Assembly (NCBI RefSeq): GCF_900128985.1
Contig: NZ_FQUC01000002.1
Location: 558,001 to 622,000, forward strand
Origin: Indolivaga macrotermitis
GTDB lineage: Bacteria > Bacteroidota > Bacteroidia > Bacteroidales > Dysgonomonadaceae
Direction of reading: 5' to 3'
DNA: 64,000 nucleotides
Numbering within the stretch: the first letter of the stretch is position 1; every line of letters begins with the position of its first letter. This document shows positions 27,967 to 38,200 of the stretch, one piece after another. The translations under genes and the position numbers were made by a program. The notes under the pieces are model-generated. The model worked only from the letters and a program-made list of their open reading frames with translations. It did no database searches and was not told where the DNA came from.

Positions 27967-30168
27967 ATGAGACCTAAAACAATAGTCTTTTGCATATACT
28001 TTCTTTTGATGGGATTATCACTGCAATCGCAAAGTATACAATATGATCCCTTGCTTGATCCTAATGTTGTGATAGCCGAAAAGACACAAAAAGCAAGAAA
28101 AGGAGAATATATCTGGTATCCCGGACAATTAAGCGCACACTTACAACAGAAACGGATAAAAGAATCCGCAGAAAGGTGTGTCAATGTCGGTTATCCGGGT
28201 AAATTTTATGAGCCTGTAAATAAGACTTGGTTTCGTAAAGAGATAAATCTACCGTTGGAAGCCATTATACAATGGGAATCTACTGGTAAGGTAAGAGCTT
28301 CCATAAAACAAAAGGAATTAACAGGCAATACTAATTCTATAAAATTACCGAAAGGAAAATCCATCTTATTATTGGAAGTAATTGCTGAAAACAATTTACC
28401 ATCAGTAAAAGTATCTGTTAACGGACAGATAACTTCTGACGGTTGGCAGGCAAGCCTCGATAGTATAAACTGGAATCTTGCCGAATCTTCACCCGTTTTT
28501 GGAACATCTGGAAGAAGACCGATGGAAGAACCCAAAACAGATGTGGTAATAAAACCAGCATCCATACTCCCCATACGAAATGCTTCTGTAAATGACGGTA
28601 ACATCATCATCCATAAAAACGGGTTTGTATTGATTGACTTTTTCCATCTTGAAGTCGGAAAAGTTACATTTACGGCGAAAGGTCGCGGAACAGTCTCAGT
28701 ATATGTCGGTGAAAGCCCCGAAGAAACATTATGTGAAGACACCAAATTATTTGAGCAAAAGCCTATTGAACCATTCGTTCTTACAGGCAACAGGCAACAA
28801 ATTATGCTTCCCGAGCGGGCAATCCGATATGTAAAGATATCCAGTGATGAAGAATGCGAAGTTTCGGCCGTTTCGTTTGTAGCAAAAATGTGGCCTGTCG
28901 AATTTCAAATGACATTCGAATGTGACGATGAACGGATAAATAATATATGGAAGGCATCAGTAGCCACACTTCACACAAGCACTCACGGATTTTATCTGGA
29001 TGGTATCAAGCGCGATTATCTTCCGTGGTCTATGGATGCTGTTCTGAGTACATTCGGTGGTGACTATATCTTTGCAGACAAGCAGGTATCGCTAAATAGT
29101 TTGTCCGTAGCACTTATGCCTTTAAATCCGACAAAGGATGACATGGGAATTCCTGATTATCCGTTGCATGCCCTTATTGGCTTCAACCAATATTACAAGA
29201 GGTATGGTGATTTCAATACTATCCTTTCATATCGTGACCGCATAGAACAGTTATTACAATTCTATGAAACACTGCAAGACGAACGGGGATTTATTTCCGC
29301 CAGTGTAGGTGGTGTGAGCTGGGGATTTGTACCCGGATGGGCGACAAGGCGTAGACCCGACAGAAAAGGTACACCTACCTATGCCCAGATAATGCTTTAT
29401 TATAATTATAAAATTGGAGCTGACTTTTGCGAAAAATGGGGCGATAAAAAATTAGCAAAGCATTACCGTGCTAAAGCTATATCATTAAAAGATAGTATCT
29501 TTAAGCATTTCTGGGATGAACGACAGGGAGTATTTATCAACGGATATACAAAAAATGGAGAACTGGACAAGATAATTTCGCACCATGCGCAATACTGGGC
29601 TATACTGGCAGATATATTTCCGGAAGACAAGTATGAAAACCTGTTTGCCATGTTTGCCATGCTTCCCACGATACCATACTATAAAGATTACGTAAGCTTT
29701 GAAAAAGGGTATGAATTCATTGCTTATTCAAAGGCACGAAAAGTAGAGCAAATGTGGAATTTTCTTCTTGATGTTTTCGGAGACTGGCTCGATCAGGGGC
29801 ATACACGTTTCCCTGAAAATTTCTCGTACAGAAAATCAAAAAACGAGCAGCTGGTTTTCTACAGCCGTCCTTACGGTTTGAGTCTTTGCCATGGTGCCAA
29901 TGGAGTTCCCGGGATAGTAGCAGTACTTAATGGCATAGCCGGGTTCAGTCAGTCAGACAAAGACTTTAACCATTATACTATTCATCCTGATTTGATGAAT
30001 CTCCGCTGGGCAAACATTGAGTTTCCGGTGAAAGAGGGAAAAATAAAACTCAAGCTTACGAAAGACGGAACCAATCAGATTGAGATTCCTGCCGGATACA
30101 AGGTCGATTTTATCATCAAAGACGGCATAAAAGCCACTTTTACAAAGGCAGGAACATATAACCTATAA
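27967..30168 (+). CDS. GH78-like alpha-L-rhamnosidase family protein with altered catalytic motif
   Basis: The best start is ATG 27967, 4 bp after the GH31 stop (an in-frame TTG at 27943 is possible but lies inside GH31). The 733-residue chain has a signal peptide (to LQSQ), N-terminal beta-sandwich modules and an (alpha/alpha)6 barrel from about residue 320 to 650, then a C-terminal beta domain. The barrel opens with FYLDGIKRDYLPWSMDA, the place where GH78 enzymes carry their acid residues (for example DCPQRDERxGWTGD). Here the RDE Glu is Tyr and the GD is absent. It may use a different acid or a different sugar. It is followed after 20 bp by a more typical GH78 paralogue. Confidence 0.75.
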   Translation: MRPKTIVFCIYFLLMGLSLQSQSIQYDPLLDPNVVIAEKTQKARKGEYIWYPGQLSAHLQQKRIKESAERCVNVGYPGKFYEPVNKTWFRKEINLPLEAIIQWESTGKVRASIKQKELTGNTNSIKLPKGKSILLLEVIAENNLPSVKVSVNGQITSDGWQASLDSINWNLAESSPVFGTSGRRPMEEPKTDVVIKPASILPIRNASVNDGNIIIHKNGFVLIDFFHLEVGKVTFTAKGRGTVSVYVGESPEETLCEDTKLFEQKPIEPFVLTGNRQQIMLPERAIRYVKISSDEECEVSAVSFVAKMWPVEFQMTFECDDERINNIWKASVATLHTSTHGFYLDGIKRDYLPWSMDAVLSTFGGDYIFADKQVSLNSLSVALMPLNPTKDDMGIPDYPLHALIGFNQYYKRYGDFNTILSYRDRIEQLLQFYETLQDERGFISASVGGVSWGFVPGWATRRRPDRKGTPTYAQIMLYYNYKIGADFCEKWGDKKLAKHYRAKAISLKDSIFKHFWDERQGVFINGYTKNGELDKIISHHAQYWAILADIFPEDKYENLFAMFAMLPTIPYYKDYVSFEKGYEFIAYSKARKVEQMWNFLLDVFGDWLDQGHTRFPENFSYRKSKNEQLVFYSRPYGLSLCHGANGVPGIVAVLNGIAGFSQSDKDFNHYTIHPDLMNLRWANIEFPVKEGKIKLKLTKDGTNQIEIPAGYKVDFIIKDGIKATFTKAGTYNL

Positions 30169-30188
30169 TAGAATAATATAAATCACCC

Positions 30189-31979
30189 ATGAATATACCG
30201 ATGAAAATTATACGATTAGTCCTTTTAACATTCATATTCAGTGGATTTTCCTTAATGTCAAAAGCCGACATTCCTCCCGTATTTGGTAGTGAATACCGAG
30301 GTAAGACCCAAAAAGATGAATTGACACGGGTATATATTTCTCCTTTGCGGATTATATGGAAAAATGATGCAGACGGGAAAATGATAAGTAACGAAGAGGT
30401 TTTAGTGTTACCGGGGAACAGTCAGCCCGAAATGGGAAAACGCAATATGTGCGTGATGACAAGTACTGAAAACGATACGGCATCTATAATGTTCGATTAC
30501 GGAAAGGAGCTTCACGGAGGGTTGCAATTATTAATGGGAGGTTCTTCTCGCCGTGAACCATCACTGGTACGCATCCGCTTCGGTGAATCAGTTGGAGAGT
30601 GCAACAGCCAAACGTCAAATAGCGAATGGAAAGTCGGTTATTCTACCGATGACCATGCCAAACGGGACATTTTCATGGAGATACCCCGTGACGGAATGAT
30701 CGAGATTGGTAACACAGGCTTTCGCTTTGTCCGTATCGACTTGCTACAGAAAAACACTACCATACGTCTGAAAGAAGCCCGTGCTATACTTCGCTATCGT
30801 GACATTCCCTACCTTGGTTCATTCAACAGTAGTGATGAGCGGTTGAACCAGATCTGGCTGACAGGCGCCTATACCGTGCATCTAAATATGCAGGAGTTTT
30901 TATGGGACGGGGTTAAGCGCGACCGTGTTATCTGGTTGGGAGATATGCATCCCGAAGTAGCAACTATTATGTCGGTGTTCGGGTATAATGATGTAGTTCC
31001 CAATACCCTTGATCTGGCCTGTCAACAATATCCTTTACCCGGATGGATGAACGGGATGAGCGCTTATTCCTTGTGGTATCTGATAATTCATAATGATTGG
31101 TATACACACAACGGTGACTTAGATTTTTTGAAGAAACACAAAGATTACATCTTAGGATTAATTGACCAGATAGACAGTAAAATCGAAACAGGCGGTAAAG
31201 AAGAACTGGCTAAAAACCGTTTCCTTGACTGGCCGTCTTCCCCTAATAAAGAAGGGGTTGAAGCCGGCTACCGTGCCCTTATTGTTTGGGCGATGAAGGA
31301 CGCCGAGAATTTATGCTATATATTGAATGAGCCTGCTTATGCAAAAAAAGCCAAAGATTGTACCGACAAAATGAGCCGCTACATAAAAGGCCATAACAAC
31401 CTGAAACAGGCAGCCTCATTAATGGCAATAGCCGGAATAATGGATGCAAAAAAAGCATGCGAAGAGGTAGTGTCGGTCGGAGGCGCTAAAGATTTTTCCA
31501 CTTTCTATGGATATTATATGCTGCAAGCACAGGCAAAAGCAGGAGAATACCAGGAAGCCATCGACATTATCCGCCAGTTTTGGGGAGGAATGCTGGATAT
31601 GGGTGCAACAACTTTCTGGGAAGATTTCAATATGGATTGGTTGGAAAATGCTGCACGGTTGGATGAGCTGACTCCTCCGGGAAAGAAAGATATTCACGGG
31701 GACTTCGGTGCATATTGTTATCCCGGATTCCGACATAGTTTTTGTCACGGCTGGGCATCAGGACCCACCGCTTGGATGACCGAACACATATTAGGTGTGA
31801 AGATAGTTGAACCGGGATGTAAAGTAATTAAAATAGAACCGCATCTGGGCGATCTCAAATGGGTCGAAGGGACATTTCCGACACCACACGGAGTGTTAAC
31901 AATCAAGCATACAAAAGACGGTAATGGGAAAATAGTATCGGAAATAAATGCACCTAAAGGCGTAAAGATCATAAGGTAA
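30189..31979 (+). CDS. GH78 family alpha-L-rhamnosidase-like enzyme
   Basis: This 596-residue protein has a signal peptide (to SKA; starts at ATG 30189 or 30201). A beta domain (about 30-210) precedes the (alpha/alpha)6 barrel, which begins with FLWDGVKRDRVIWLGDMHPE, the variant catalytic box common in Bacteroidetes GH78. The C-terminal GFRHSFCHGWASGPTAWM and VEPGCKVIKIEPHLGDLKWVEG are typical of the rhamnosidase C-terminal domain. It would release alpha-linked rhamnose or a similar deoxysugar in the periplasm. It is the last gene of the GH31 operon; no clear terminator is seen after it. Confidence 0.87.
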   Translation: MNIPMKIIRLVLLTFIFSGFSLMSKADIPPVFGSEYRGKTQKDELTRVYISPLRIIWKNDADGKMISNEEVLVLPGNSQPEMGKRNMCVMTSTENDTASIMFDYGKELHGGLQLLMGGSSRREPSLVRIRFGESVGECNSQTSNSEWKVGYSTDDHAKRDIFMEIPRDGMIEIGNTGFRFVRIDLLQKNTTIRLKEARAILRYRDIPYLGSFNSSDERLNQIWLTGAYTVHLNMQEFLWDGVKRDRVIWLGDMHPEVATIMSVFGYNDVVPNTLDLACQQYPLPGWMNGMSAYSLWYLIIHNDWYTHNGDLDFLKKHKDYILGLIDQIDSKIETGGKEELAKNRFLDWPSSPNKEGVEAGYRALIVWAMKDAENLCYILNEPAYAKKAKDCTDKMSRYIKGHNNLKQAASLMAIAGIMDAKKACEEVVSVGGAKDFSTFYGYYMLQAQAKAGEYQEAIDIIRQFWGGMLDMGATTFWEDFNMDWLENAARLDELTPPGKKDIHGDFGAYCYPGFRHSFCHGWASGPTAWMTEHILGVKIVEPGCKVIKIEPHLGDLKWVEGTFPTPHGVLTIKHTKDGNGKIVSEINAPKGVKIIR

Positions 31980-32133
31980 TTTTAGTTATTCTGAAAGTAT
32001 TCTATATTCAATGACAGGAAAATCGGTATCACTAAGATGCACAGACCATTTCTAGTCAACATAAAAGACTAACTTCGGAGAATTTACAAGTAACTTATCA
32101 TTAGATAAATCGACATATTCGTTAGCTTTATTT

Positions 32134-32523
32134 TCAGAAACCATTCGATTGTATAATAGACCAATGAGTATGTATAATTTTCCACTGATCAGATGCATCT
32201 GATTTATAAACCTCGGTACAGTTCACTCTGAATACCTTTCCGTCTCTGTGTGCTTCATAGTTATATATCAAAACAGCAACTTCCGAAACCAATTGTACAC
32301 TTGGATTTATCATTTTAAACAAATCGATCTTAATCTTCCCTCTTATGGTATTGTAATAATCCTCCAGAGCTTTTTTCCCTTCAAGTTTATTTTCAAAAGC
32401 TGGGTCTACATATATTATATCCTCAGAAGATAAATCAATAAATCCATCAGGGTTACCATTATTCCATTGCTCCAAAGCTTGTTTTTCAAGAGCAATAATC
32501 TTTGCTTTTATATATTCCTCCAT
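32134..32523 (-). CDS. NTF2-like (SnoaL/DUF4440) small protein
   Basis: This 129-residue protein has the cone-shaped NTF2 fold pattern: an N-terminal helix pair (EEYIKAKIIALEKQALEQWNNGNPDGFIDL), then SSEDIIYVDPAFENKLEGKKALEDYYN, then beta strands ending QWKIIHTHWSIIQ. DUF4440 members include SgcJ-like and steroid-isomerase-like proteins, mostly of unknown role. It stands alone at the left border of the island and is probably core sequence. No partner is apparent. Confidence 0.8.
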   Translation of the reverse strand: MEEYIKAKIIALEKQALEQWNNGNPDGFIDLSSEDIIYVDPAFENKLEGKKALEDYYNTIRGKIKIDLFKMINPSVQLVSEVAVLIYNYEAHRDGKVFRVNCTEVYKSDASDQWKIIHTHWSIIQSNGF

Positions 32524-32617
32524 ATCAAACTATTTATCTATTTAAGTTAAGGGTTTCATATCAGTCGGGACTTACTATAAATAAGGAAAAGCCAATCTTT
32601 ACTTCCTATCTAAATCA

Positions 32618-32653
32618 TAAAAAAAAGTCCTGAAAGCATAAACTTTCAGGACT
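32618..32653 (-). terminator. Intrinsic terminator at the left island border
   Basis: Read on the minus strand, AGTCCTGAAAG pairs perfectly with CTTTCAGGACT over a 6-nt loop and is followed by eight T. The terminator after the intact tRNA-Asp gene (62146-62177) has nearly the same stem (CCTGAAAG...CTTTCAG). I read it as the original tRNA-Asp terminator, displaced by insertion of the island. Confidence 0.85.
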
Positions 32654-32678
32654 CTACGATGTTTTACCTCTTATTTTG

Positions 32679-32706
32679 GCGGTATGGATGGAAGATGAAC
32701 CAACTG
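32679..32706 (-). other. Degenerate tRNA-Asp 3' end (distal attachment site of the island)
   Basis: GCGGTATGGATGG (32679-32691) matches the tRNA-Asp 3' end at 62201-62213 in 12 of 13 bases. The match continues imperfectly (18 of 23), and AACCAACTG (32698-32706) equals a D-arm segment of the same tRNA. The rest of the tRNA is missing. A terminator lies in the same relative place as behind the intact tRNA. It is the likely direct-repeat end left when the element entered tRNA-Asp. Confidence 0.65.
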
Positions 32707-32740
32707 GTTATTTGCCATCCAATCAATATCTTAGCTAGGT

Positions 32741-32792
32741 CTGAAAATCTATGCCCACGAATTGGCATTGTGCACATTTCTGTGATTTTCAG
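32741..32792. repeat. Integrase arm-type repeats near the left end
   Basis: GCCCACGAATTG (32753-32764) is identical to 62080-62091 beside the integrase end. CTGAAAATC occurs at 32741-32749 and inverted at 32784-32792, and again at 62025-62033. Shared short repeats at both ends of an element are typical of tyrosine-integrase arm sites. The rest of the gap 32524-32843 holds nothing else that I can recognise. Confidence 0.6.
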
Positions 32793-32843
32793 CTTGATGC
32801 ATTCTGTCAATGAACTATGTCGTAAAGATAATGAAATATTTAT

Positions 32844-34331
32844 CTACTTTGTTACTAACTTTAAAAAGATTCTTCCGCGTTTAGTTATTCTAAATTTTTG
32901 TTCGGGATGATTCTTATTATCTGGAATTGTATGTTCGATCAACTTATCTTCTACCAGTTTTGATAATATTTTATTTAGCTGTCCGGAAACTTGTTTCTGC
33001 CCTAATCCTTCTGATATTTCTTTGCGGGAAAGAGGTGTTTCCATTATTTTACTAAGGACATCAGAATACATAGTCTGGTTAGACAACTCTTGCTGTAACT
33101 CTTGCTGTAACTCTTGCTGTAACTCTTGCTGTAACTCTTGCTGTAACTCTTGCTGTAACTCTTGCTCCGCAACATAGTCCAGTTTTACAAACTGCACTTG
33201 GAAAGATAATCCTGTTTCTTTCCAACGAAACTCTATCTGAGGATATTCTTTTAGTTCGTCAGCCATGAGTTTTAATCCATTACCCCATTGGTCGATGATT
33301 CCCATCCGCTTGAAAACGGGAGCTATGATTTTGTTTCGGGCATCACTTTGACGACTCTCCATTGCTGCATAATCAATCGAAGGAGGTAAAAGTCCCGGAC
33401 TGGTGATCTCTACCATATCATCATAGATGGCTACTTTTACATCTTTTCCGGTGAGTGAATAATCCCGATGTACAATGGCATTTCTAATTGCTTCTCTGAT
33501 TGCTTTGACGGGATATTCCCAACGTGAAATTGTATAAACACCTTCGACTACTGCTCCTTTATTTATATGGCGGAGGACAAAGTTATAAGCCTCTTCTGCT
33601 TGCGTAGCGATATTGGTTAAAATACTTTTTTGGTCAATAAATTCTTCGGTCTTAATACCCTTAAATCTTGCGCACTCAACTTTGGCAAAAGGAAATAGTG
33701 ATCTGCGAAGGTCATCATCAGAAAACAATATTAAAGCGTTGGTTGGATACTCTGTACCATTTATAGATTTAATAAGTTCGAGTTTTCGAAGAGTCTGTAT
33801 ATCTAAAGCCTCGCCTGTCTTGTCTTGATACTCTTGCTTAAAGAATTCAAGATTCAACTCACTCACAGCTTTGTCCATAATCAATTCACTATCGAATGAG
33901 ATGTTTCGTTTTCTACGTTCCAATTCAGCGATGATTTCTTCATCGGCCAAGCGATTGGAAGAACCGACTCGAATGTATGTTCCTTTTAGTTTACCCTTAT
34001 CCTTTAAATAATATGGTGGAGTACTACCTCGAAATATAGTTACTCGTATGATATGTTTTTCCTCTTCTGTCAGAAAAGTAATGTCAGGCATAATAGCAGG
34101 ATAGCAACGATCAAATATGATATTGCTTACTTGCTCTTCTATTTTCATAAGTTCTTCCTCTGGTAGCCCGATGATTTCTCTCGGATTATTTCGGACTCCA
34201 ATATATAATTCACCTCCTGCATCGTTAGCAAAAGCTATGATTGTATTTGCTAATTCAGCATTTTCGGGGAGAACTTCTTTGAATTCCAAACGTCTTCCTT
34301 CTGGCTGTTTTATGATTTCTTTAATTGTCAT
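32844..34331 (-). CDS. AlbA_2 (Schlafen-like) domain ATP-binding protein with QELQ repeat
   Basis: This 495-residue protein has an N-terminal AlbA_2 domain (about 5-125, EGRRLEFKE...FANDAGGELYIGV) and a GHKL-type HATPase_c_4 domain (about 240-380, AIREAIRNAIVHRDYS and KRMGIIDQWGNGLKLM). A low-complexity QELQ repeat (about 389-416) and a winged-helix C-terminus (LSRKEISEGLGQKQVSGQLNKIL) follow. COG2865 proteins of this kind are often found with type I restriction genes and act as putative DNA-binding regulators; biochemical data are few. It is the last gene of the leftward hsd operon, 52 bp after the HAD gene, and lies next to the island border. Confidence 0.85.
   Translation of the reverse strand: MTIKEIIKQPEGRRLEFKEVLPENAELANTIIAFANDAGGELYIGVRNNPREIIGLPEEELMKIEEQVSNIIFDRCYPAIMPDITFLTEEEKHIIRVTIFRGSTPPYYLKDKGKLKGTYIRVGSSNRLADEEIIAELERRKRNISFDSELIMDKAVSELNLEFFKQEYQDKTGEALDIQTLRKLELIKSINGTEYPTNALILFSDDDLRRSLFPFAKVECARFKGIKTEEFIDQKSILTNIATQAEEAYNFVLRHINKGAVVEGVYTISRWEYPVKAIREAIRNAIVHRDYSLTGKDVKVAIYDDMVEITSPGLLPPSIDYAAMESRQSDARNKIIAPVFKRMGIIDQWGNGLKLMADELKEYPQIEFRWKETGLSFQVQFVKLDYVAEQELQQELQQELQQELQQELQQELQQELSNQTMYSDVLSKIMETPLSRKEISEGLGQKQVSGQLNKILSKLVEDKLIEHTIPDNKNHPEQKFRITKRGRIFLKLVTK
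33085..33166 (-). repeat. 12-bp in-frame tandem repeat (six perfect copies plus a partial)
   Basis: AACTCTTGCTGT repeats without change from 33085 to 33156, followed by 10 of 12 bases. Since 12 bp keeps the frame, gain or loss of copies changes the number of QELQ tetrapeptides without disrupting the gene. The purity of the array suggests recent slippage. Confidence 0.95.
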
Positions 34332-34383
34332 AAGATGAAATATTTATTTCATTTACATTGTCAGATATTTCTATGAGTTTTAT

Positions 34384-35241
34384 TTACGATTGCATATACC
34401 TTTTCAATTCCTGATCCAAAGCTATTTTATCTATTATACTCGTTAATAGATTGTATAGTTCACTACCCTCACTATAGTCAGCAGGAGCTATATAGGTAGC
34501 TCTTTTATGAACGAGAAGTTCTTGACATATTTGTTTGGGGCTAAGTTTTCCTTTCTTTGCTCTAATATTCGGATTATAAACAGCAATGGATGCTCCATTT
34601 TGATAATTAATCATTTTCATTGCAGGAATATCTGTTTCTCCATCGCCAATGTAAATCATGCGAGAGAAAGGCATTGAGCGTTCTTCCTCTTTTATATATT
34701 TATTAATTTTCGAATTATCCCAGGAATTTTTTATCCCTTTATTGATCCGAAACAAAAATTGCGTTTTATTTGTGTAATCAACAGCTAGAGCTGGCCATAC
34801 AGCGACTCCATTTACGTCGAATTCGTATGCGGAAGCATAAACAGCCTCAAAATTCTTATGTATTTTAGTTCCTTTTAATATGTCTCGAAGTCCTGAAGAG
34901 ATAATATAATGCTCTATCTCTAATCCTTTCGTCCTTGCATAAGCATTAATTTTTCCAAAATATTCTTCTACACCTTTAAAGAAAACGATATCCTTTCCAT
35001 AGTCCTCAAAAGCTTTTTGAGTGATTTGTATTTGCTTTTCATTTGCTTTTTTCAACATTAAATGCATATAAGCTAGAATTTCATTCATGTCATGTTGTTC
35101 AGCTTTTTCTTTTACTTCACTCCAAAAAGCTCCTTTATTAATTCCCAATTTAGGAATAAAAGAATGTTCTTGCATATTCCCGGGAGCTAATGTGCCATCA
35201 AAATCGTATGCAATTGCTATTTTCGTGTGTTTTTTAGCCAT
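34384..35241 (-). CDS. HAD-superfamily hydrolase
   Basis: This 285-residue cytosolic protein has the HAD motif I AYDFDGTLAP (Asp13 nucleophile, Asp15 acid/base), motif II ISSG at about residue 115, and motif IV IYIGDGETDIPAM at about 205. Between them is a helical cap (about 25-100). The substrate cannot be deduced; phosphoserine-phosphatase-like members are nearest in layout. It starts 4 bp after the hsdR stop and is thus part of the restriction operon, which hints at a role tied to the system, such as nucleotide or signal phosphate removal. Confidence 0.85.
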   Translation of the reverse strand: MAKKHTKIAIAYDFDGTLAPGNMQEHSFIPKLGINKGAFWSEVKEKAEQHDMNEILAYMHLMLKKANEKQIQITQKAFEDYGKDIVFFKGVEEYFGKINAYARTKGLEIEHYIISSGLRDILKGTKIHKNFEAVYASAYEFDVNGVAVWPALAVDYTNKTQFLFRINKGIKNSWDNSKINKYIKEEERSMPFSRMIYIGDGETDIPAMKMINYQNGASIAVYNPNIRAKKGKLSPKQICQELLVHKRATYIAPADYSEGSELYNLLTSIIDKIALDQELKRYMQS

Positions 35242-35245
35242 TTAT

Positions 35246-38200
35246 TTATTCATTTTCATTTTTATACTTAATTGGAGGTTCTGCAACCCGTTGTAAATAC
35301 TTGTTCTTGTCTGTTATTGCATAATGAGGTGTATCTTCATATATTATTGAATTATTTATTTCGGAAGCATTATCTGTCCATTCTTCGCATTGCTTGAGAA
35401 CAATTTCCATTGCGTTTTCAGACTCTTCTGGCGGATATTTATATTTCCTTAGTAAGCGTTTTACAAGTCTGCGCATTCCAGCTCTTGCTGATTCTTTTTT
35501 TCTCCAATCAATAGTTCTATTTTTACGAAGCATATCAGTCAGCTCCTTTGTCATCTGTACCAATATATCATTTGTATAAAAATCCTGTATCGCCCTAGGC
35601 TTAGTTAGTGCATCATAAAATGCTTTTTCTTCAGCGTTAAGACCAAGCTTATTCTTTTCAGATTCTGTTTCTGCTATATCTTTTGCTAATTTCAACAACT
35701 CTTGTATAACCTCCTCATTCGTGAGCATACCTTTCAGGTAGTTAGACAATGCTTGATTTAATAGCTCTGAAAATTTCTCAGATTGAACAAGGTTTGTTCG
35801 TTTATACATTGCCACTCTTTCTGCTAATAGACGCTTCAGTAATTCAATAGCAATATTTTTTTCTTTCATTTTGGAAATTTCATCCAAAAAGGCAGTATCA
35901 AATAATGAGAACTCAGCTTTTATGTCTGAAAACAGATTGATAACACCTTGGCTCTTTACACTATGCTTTAGCAATTCACTGATTCGTTCATTGACCTCTC
36001 TCTTTGAAACCTTATCTTTTCCTATCATTCGAGAAAGTAAAGTACGAACTGTTTCAAAAAACGCAGCTTCAAATCGTAATTTCTCATTTAATAAACTGCG
36101 ACACAAAGTAATTGCATCATGCAGCAGTTTAGATTCTTTTAAGAATATTTCTTTTTTTTCTTCTTTATCAGGCGCTATAATAAAGTTTACCCCACCTTTT
36201 ATAAGCTGTGCTCTGCTATGATCGGTTCCTCTTTGAAAATTGCTATAATCATAACCGTGAAAAATGTCACGACATATTTCGAGCTTCTCCTTAAATTTAA
36301 CAAATGCAGTATCTTTTATATCTTGATTCCCATAGTTAGCTCTATCCCGTCTGGTATAATCACGCATTGCATCTTTCAACGCTTTTGCTATACCAATATA
36401 ATCCACAACCAAGCCACCGGATTTATCTCCAAAAACTCTATTTACCCGTGCTATAGCCTGCATAAGGTTATGTCCTCTCATGGGTTTATAGACGTACATA
36501 GTGGCAAGTGAAGGAACATCAAAACCGGTTAACCACATATCAACTACGATGGCAATTTTTAAAGGATCATTATTATCTTTAAACTTCTTGGCGAGTTCTT
36601 TTTTGTAATATTTATTACCAATAATTGCGTTCCATTCTTCCGGGTCTTTATTTCCTCCAGTCATGACAACTTTAACTTTTTCTGCCCAGGTTGGCCTTAT
36701 TTCTAATATTTTATGATAAATATCAAGTGCGATAGGCCGGGAATAAGCAACAATCATAGCCTTTCCTGTTAATTCATATTGCCGATTTTCCTCATAGTGT
36801 TTGATGATATCCCGGCATAGAGAATCTATGGTTTCAGGAGCTCCTAATATGGCTTCTATATGTGATAATTCGCGCTTGCTTTTTTCGATTAATTCTTCTT
36901 CGGCACCTTCCTTTGCCAATAATTCGTATTCTTCATCAATTAATCTGAGAGTCTTTTCATCCAGATTAAGGTTTATTACTCGCGATTCGTAGAAAACCGG
37001 ACGCGTAGCACCATCTTCTACAGCTTGAGTCATATCGTAGATATCAATATAATTACCAAAAACTTCTTGAGTATCTTTATCTTTAGTGGAAATTGGAGTT
37101 CCTGTAAATCCGATAAATGATGCGTTAGGAAGAGAGTCGTGAATAATACGAGCCGTTCCGATAGAAATTTTACCTGTTTTAGGATCAATTTTTTCTTCGA
37201 AGCCATATTGTCCCCTATGAGCCTCATCGGTCATTACAATAATATTCTTTCTTAAAGATAAAGGCTCACTTGACTCCTCGAACTTCTGCATAGTAGTAAA
37301 AATGATCCCGTTCGCCTCTCTTCCTAAAAGCAATTGCTTTAAGTGCTCTCTATTTCGAGCCTGAATAGGTGTTTGTCGTAGAAAATATTTGCATTTAGAG
37401 AATTGAGTATAAAGTTGATCATCTAAATCATTTCTGTCTGTAATTACAACTATGGTTGGCTGAGACAAAGAATATTGAAGTAAATGAGCATAAAAAACCA
37501 TAGAAAGAGATTTTCCGCTACCTTGTGTGTGCCAAAATACTCCGATTTTACCATCACTCTCTACAGCTTTTTTTGTTCTTTCTATAGCCTTATTCACTGC
37601 AAAATACTGATGATATCCAGACAAGATCTTAAATGCTTCCCCCTTATCATCTTTAGAGAAACAAATAAAGTTTTTTATAATATCAAGTAATCGATCTTTT
37701 ACAAAAATACCCTCAAAAAAAGTATCGTAGTCAGCATATTCTGTACTCTCATAACTACCGTCTTTTGTTTTCCACTCCATGTAACGGTCTTCTTTGCTTG
37801 TAATGGTTCCAGCTTTAGTGCAACTCATATCACTCATTACACAAAAAGCATTATATACAAATAAAGAAGGTATTTCTTGCATATAATTTCTCAGTTGTCT
37901 ATAACCTTCGGAAGCATTCGTATTTTCTCGAGATGGGGATTTTATCTCAATAATTACTAAAGGAAGTCCATTGACAAAAATAATAATGTCAGCACGTTTT
38001 TCAGATTTCTCAACATACGTCCATTGATTTATTATCTGAAAAGTATTACGATCTGCATTATTATAATCTATCAGATAAACGATCTCGTTTTTTTGCTCTT
38101 TACCATTATAATAAGAAACCTCTATGCCATGTTGTAGATAGTCTGTAAAAAGCTCATTCCTTTTGGCAAGATTTCCTGTATCTATATTTTTTAATTTTGA

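Noticed and set aside
33085-33166. Tandem repeats taken as a CRISPR array
   Set aside because: Unit is 12 bp with no spacers and is part of a coding frame; no cas genes are present anywhere in the window.
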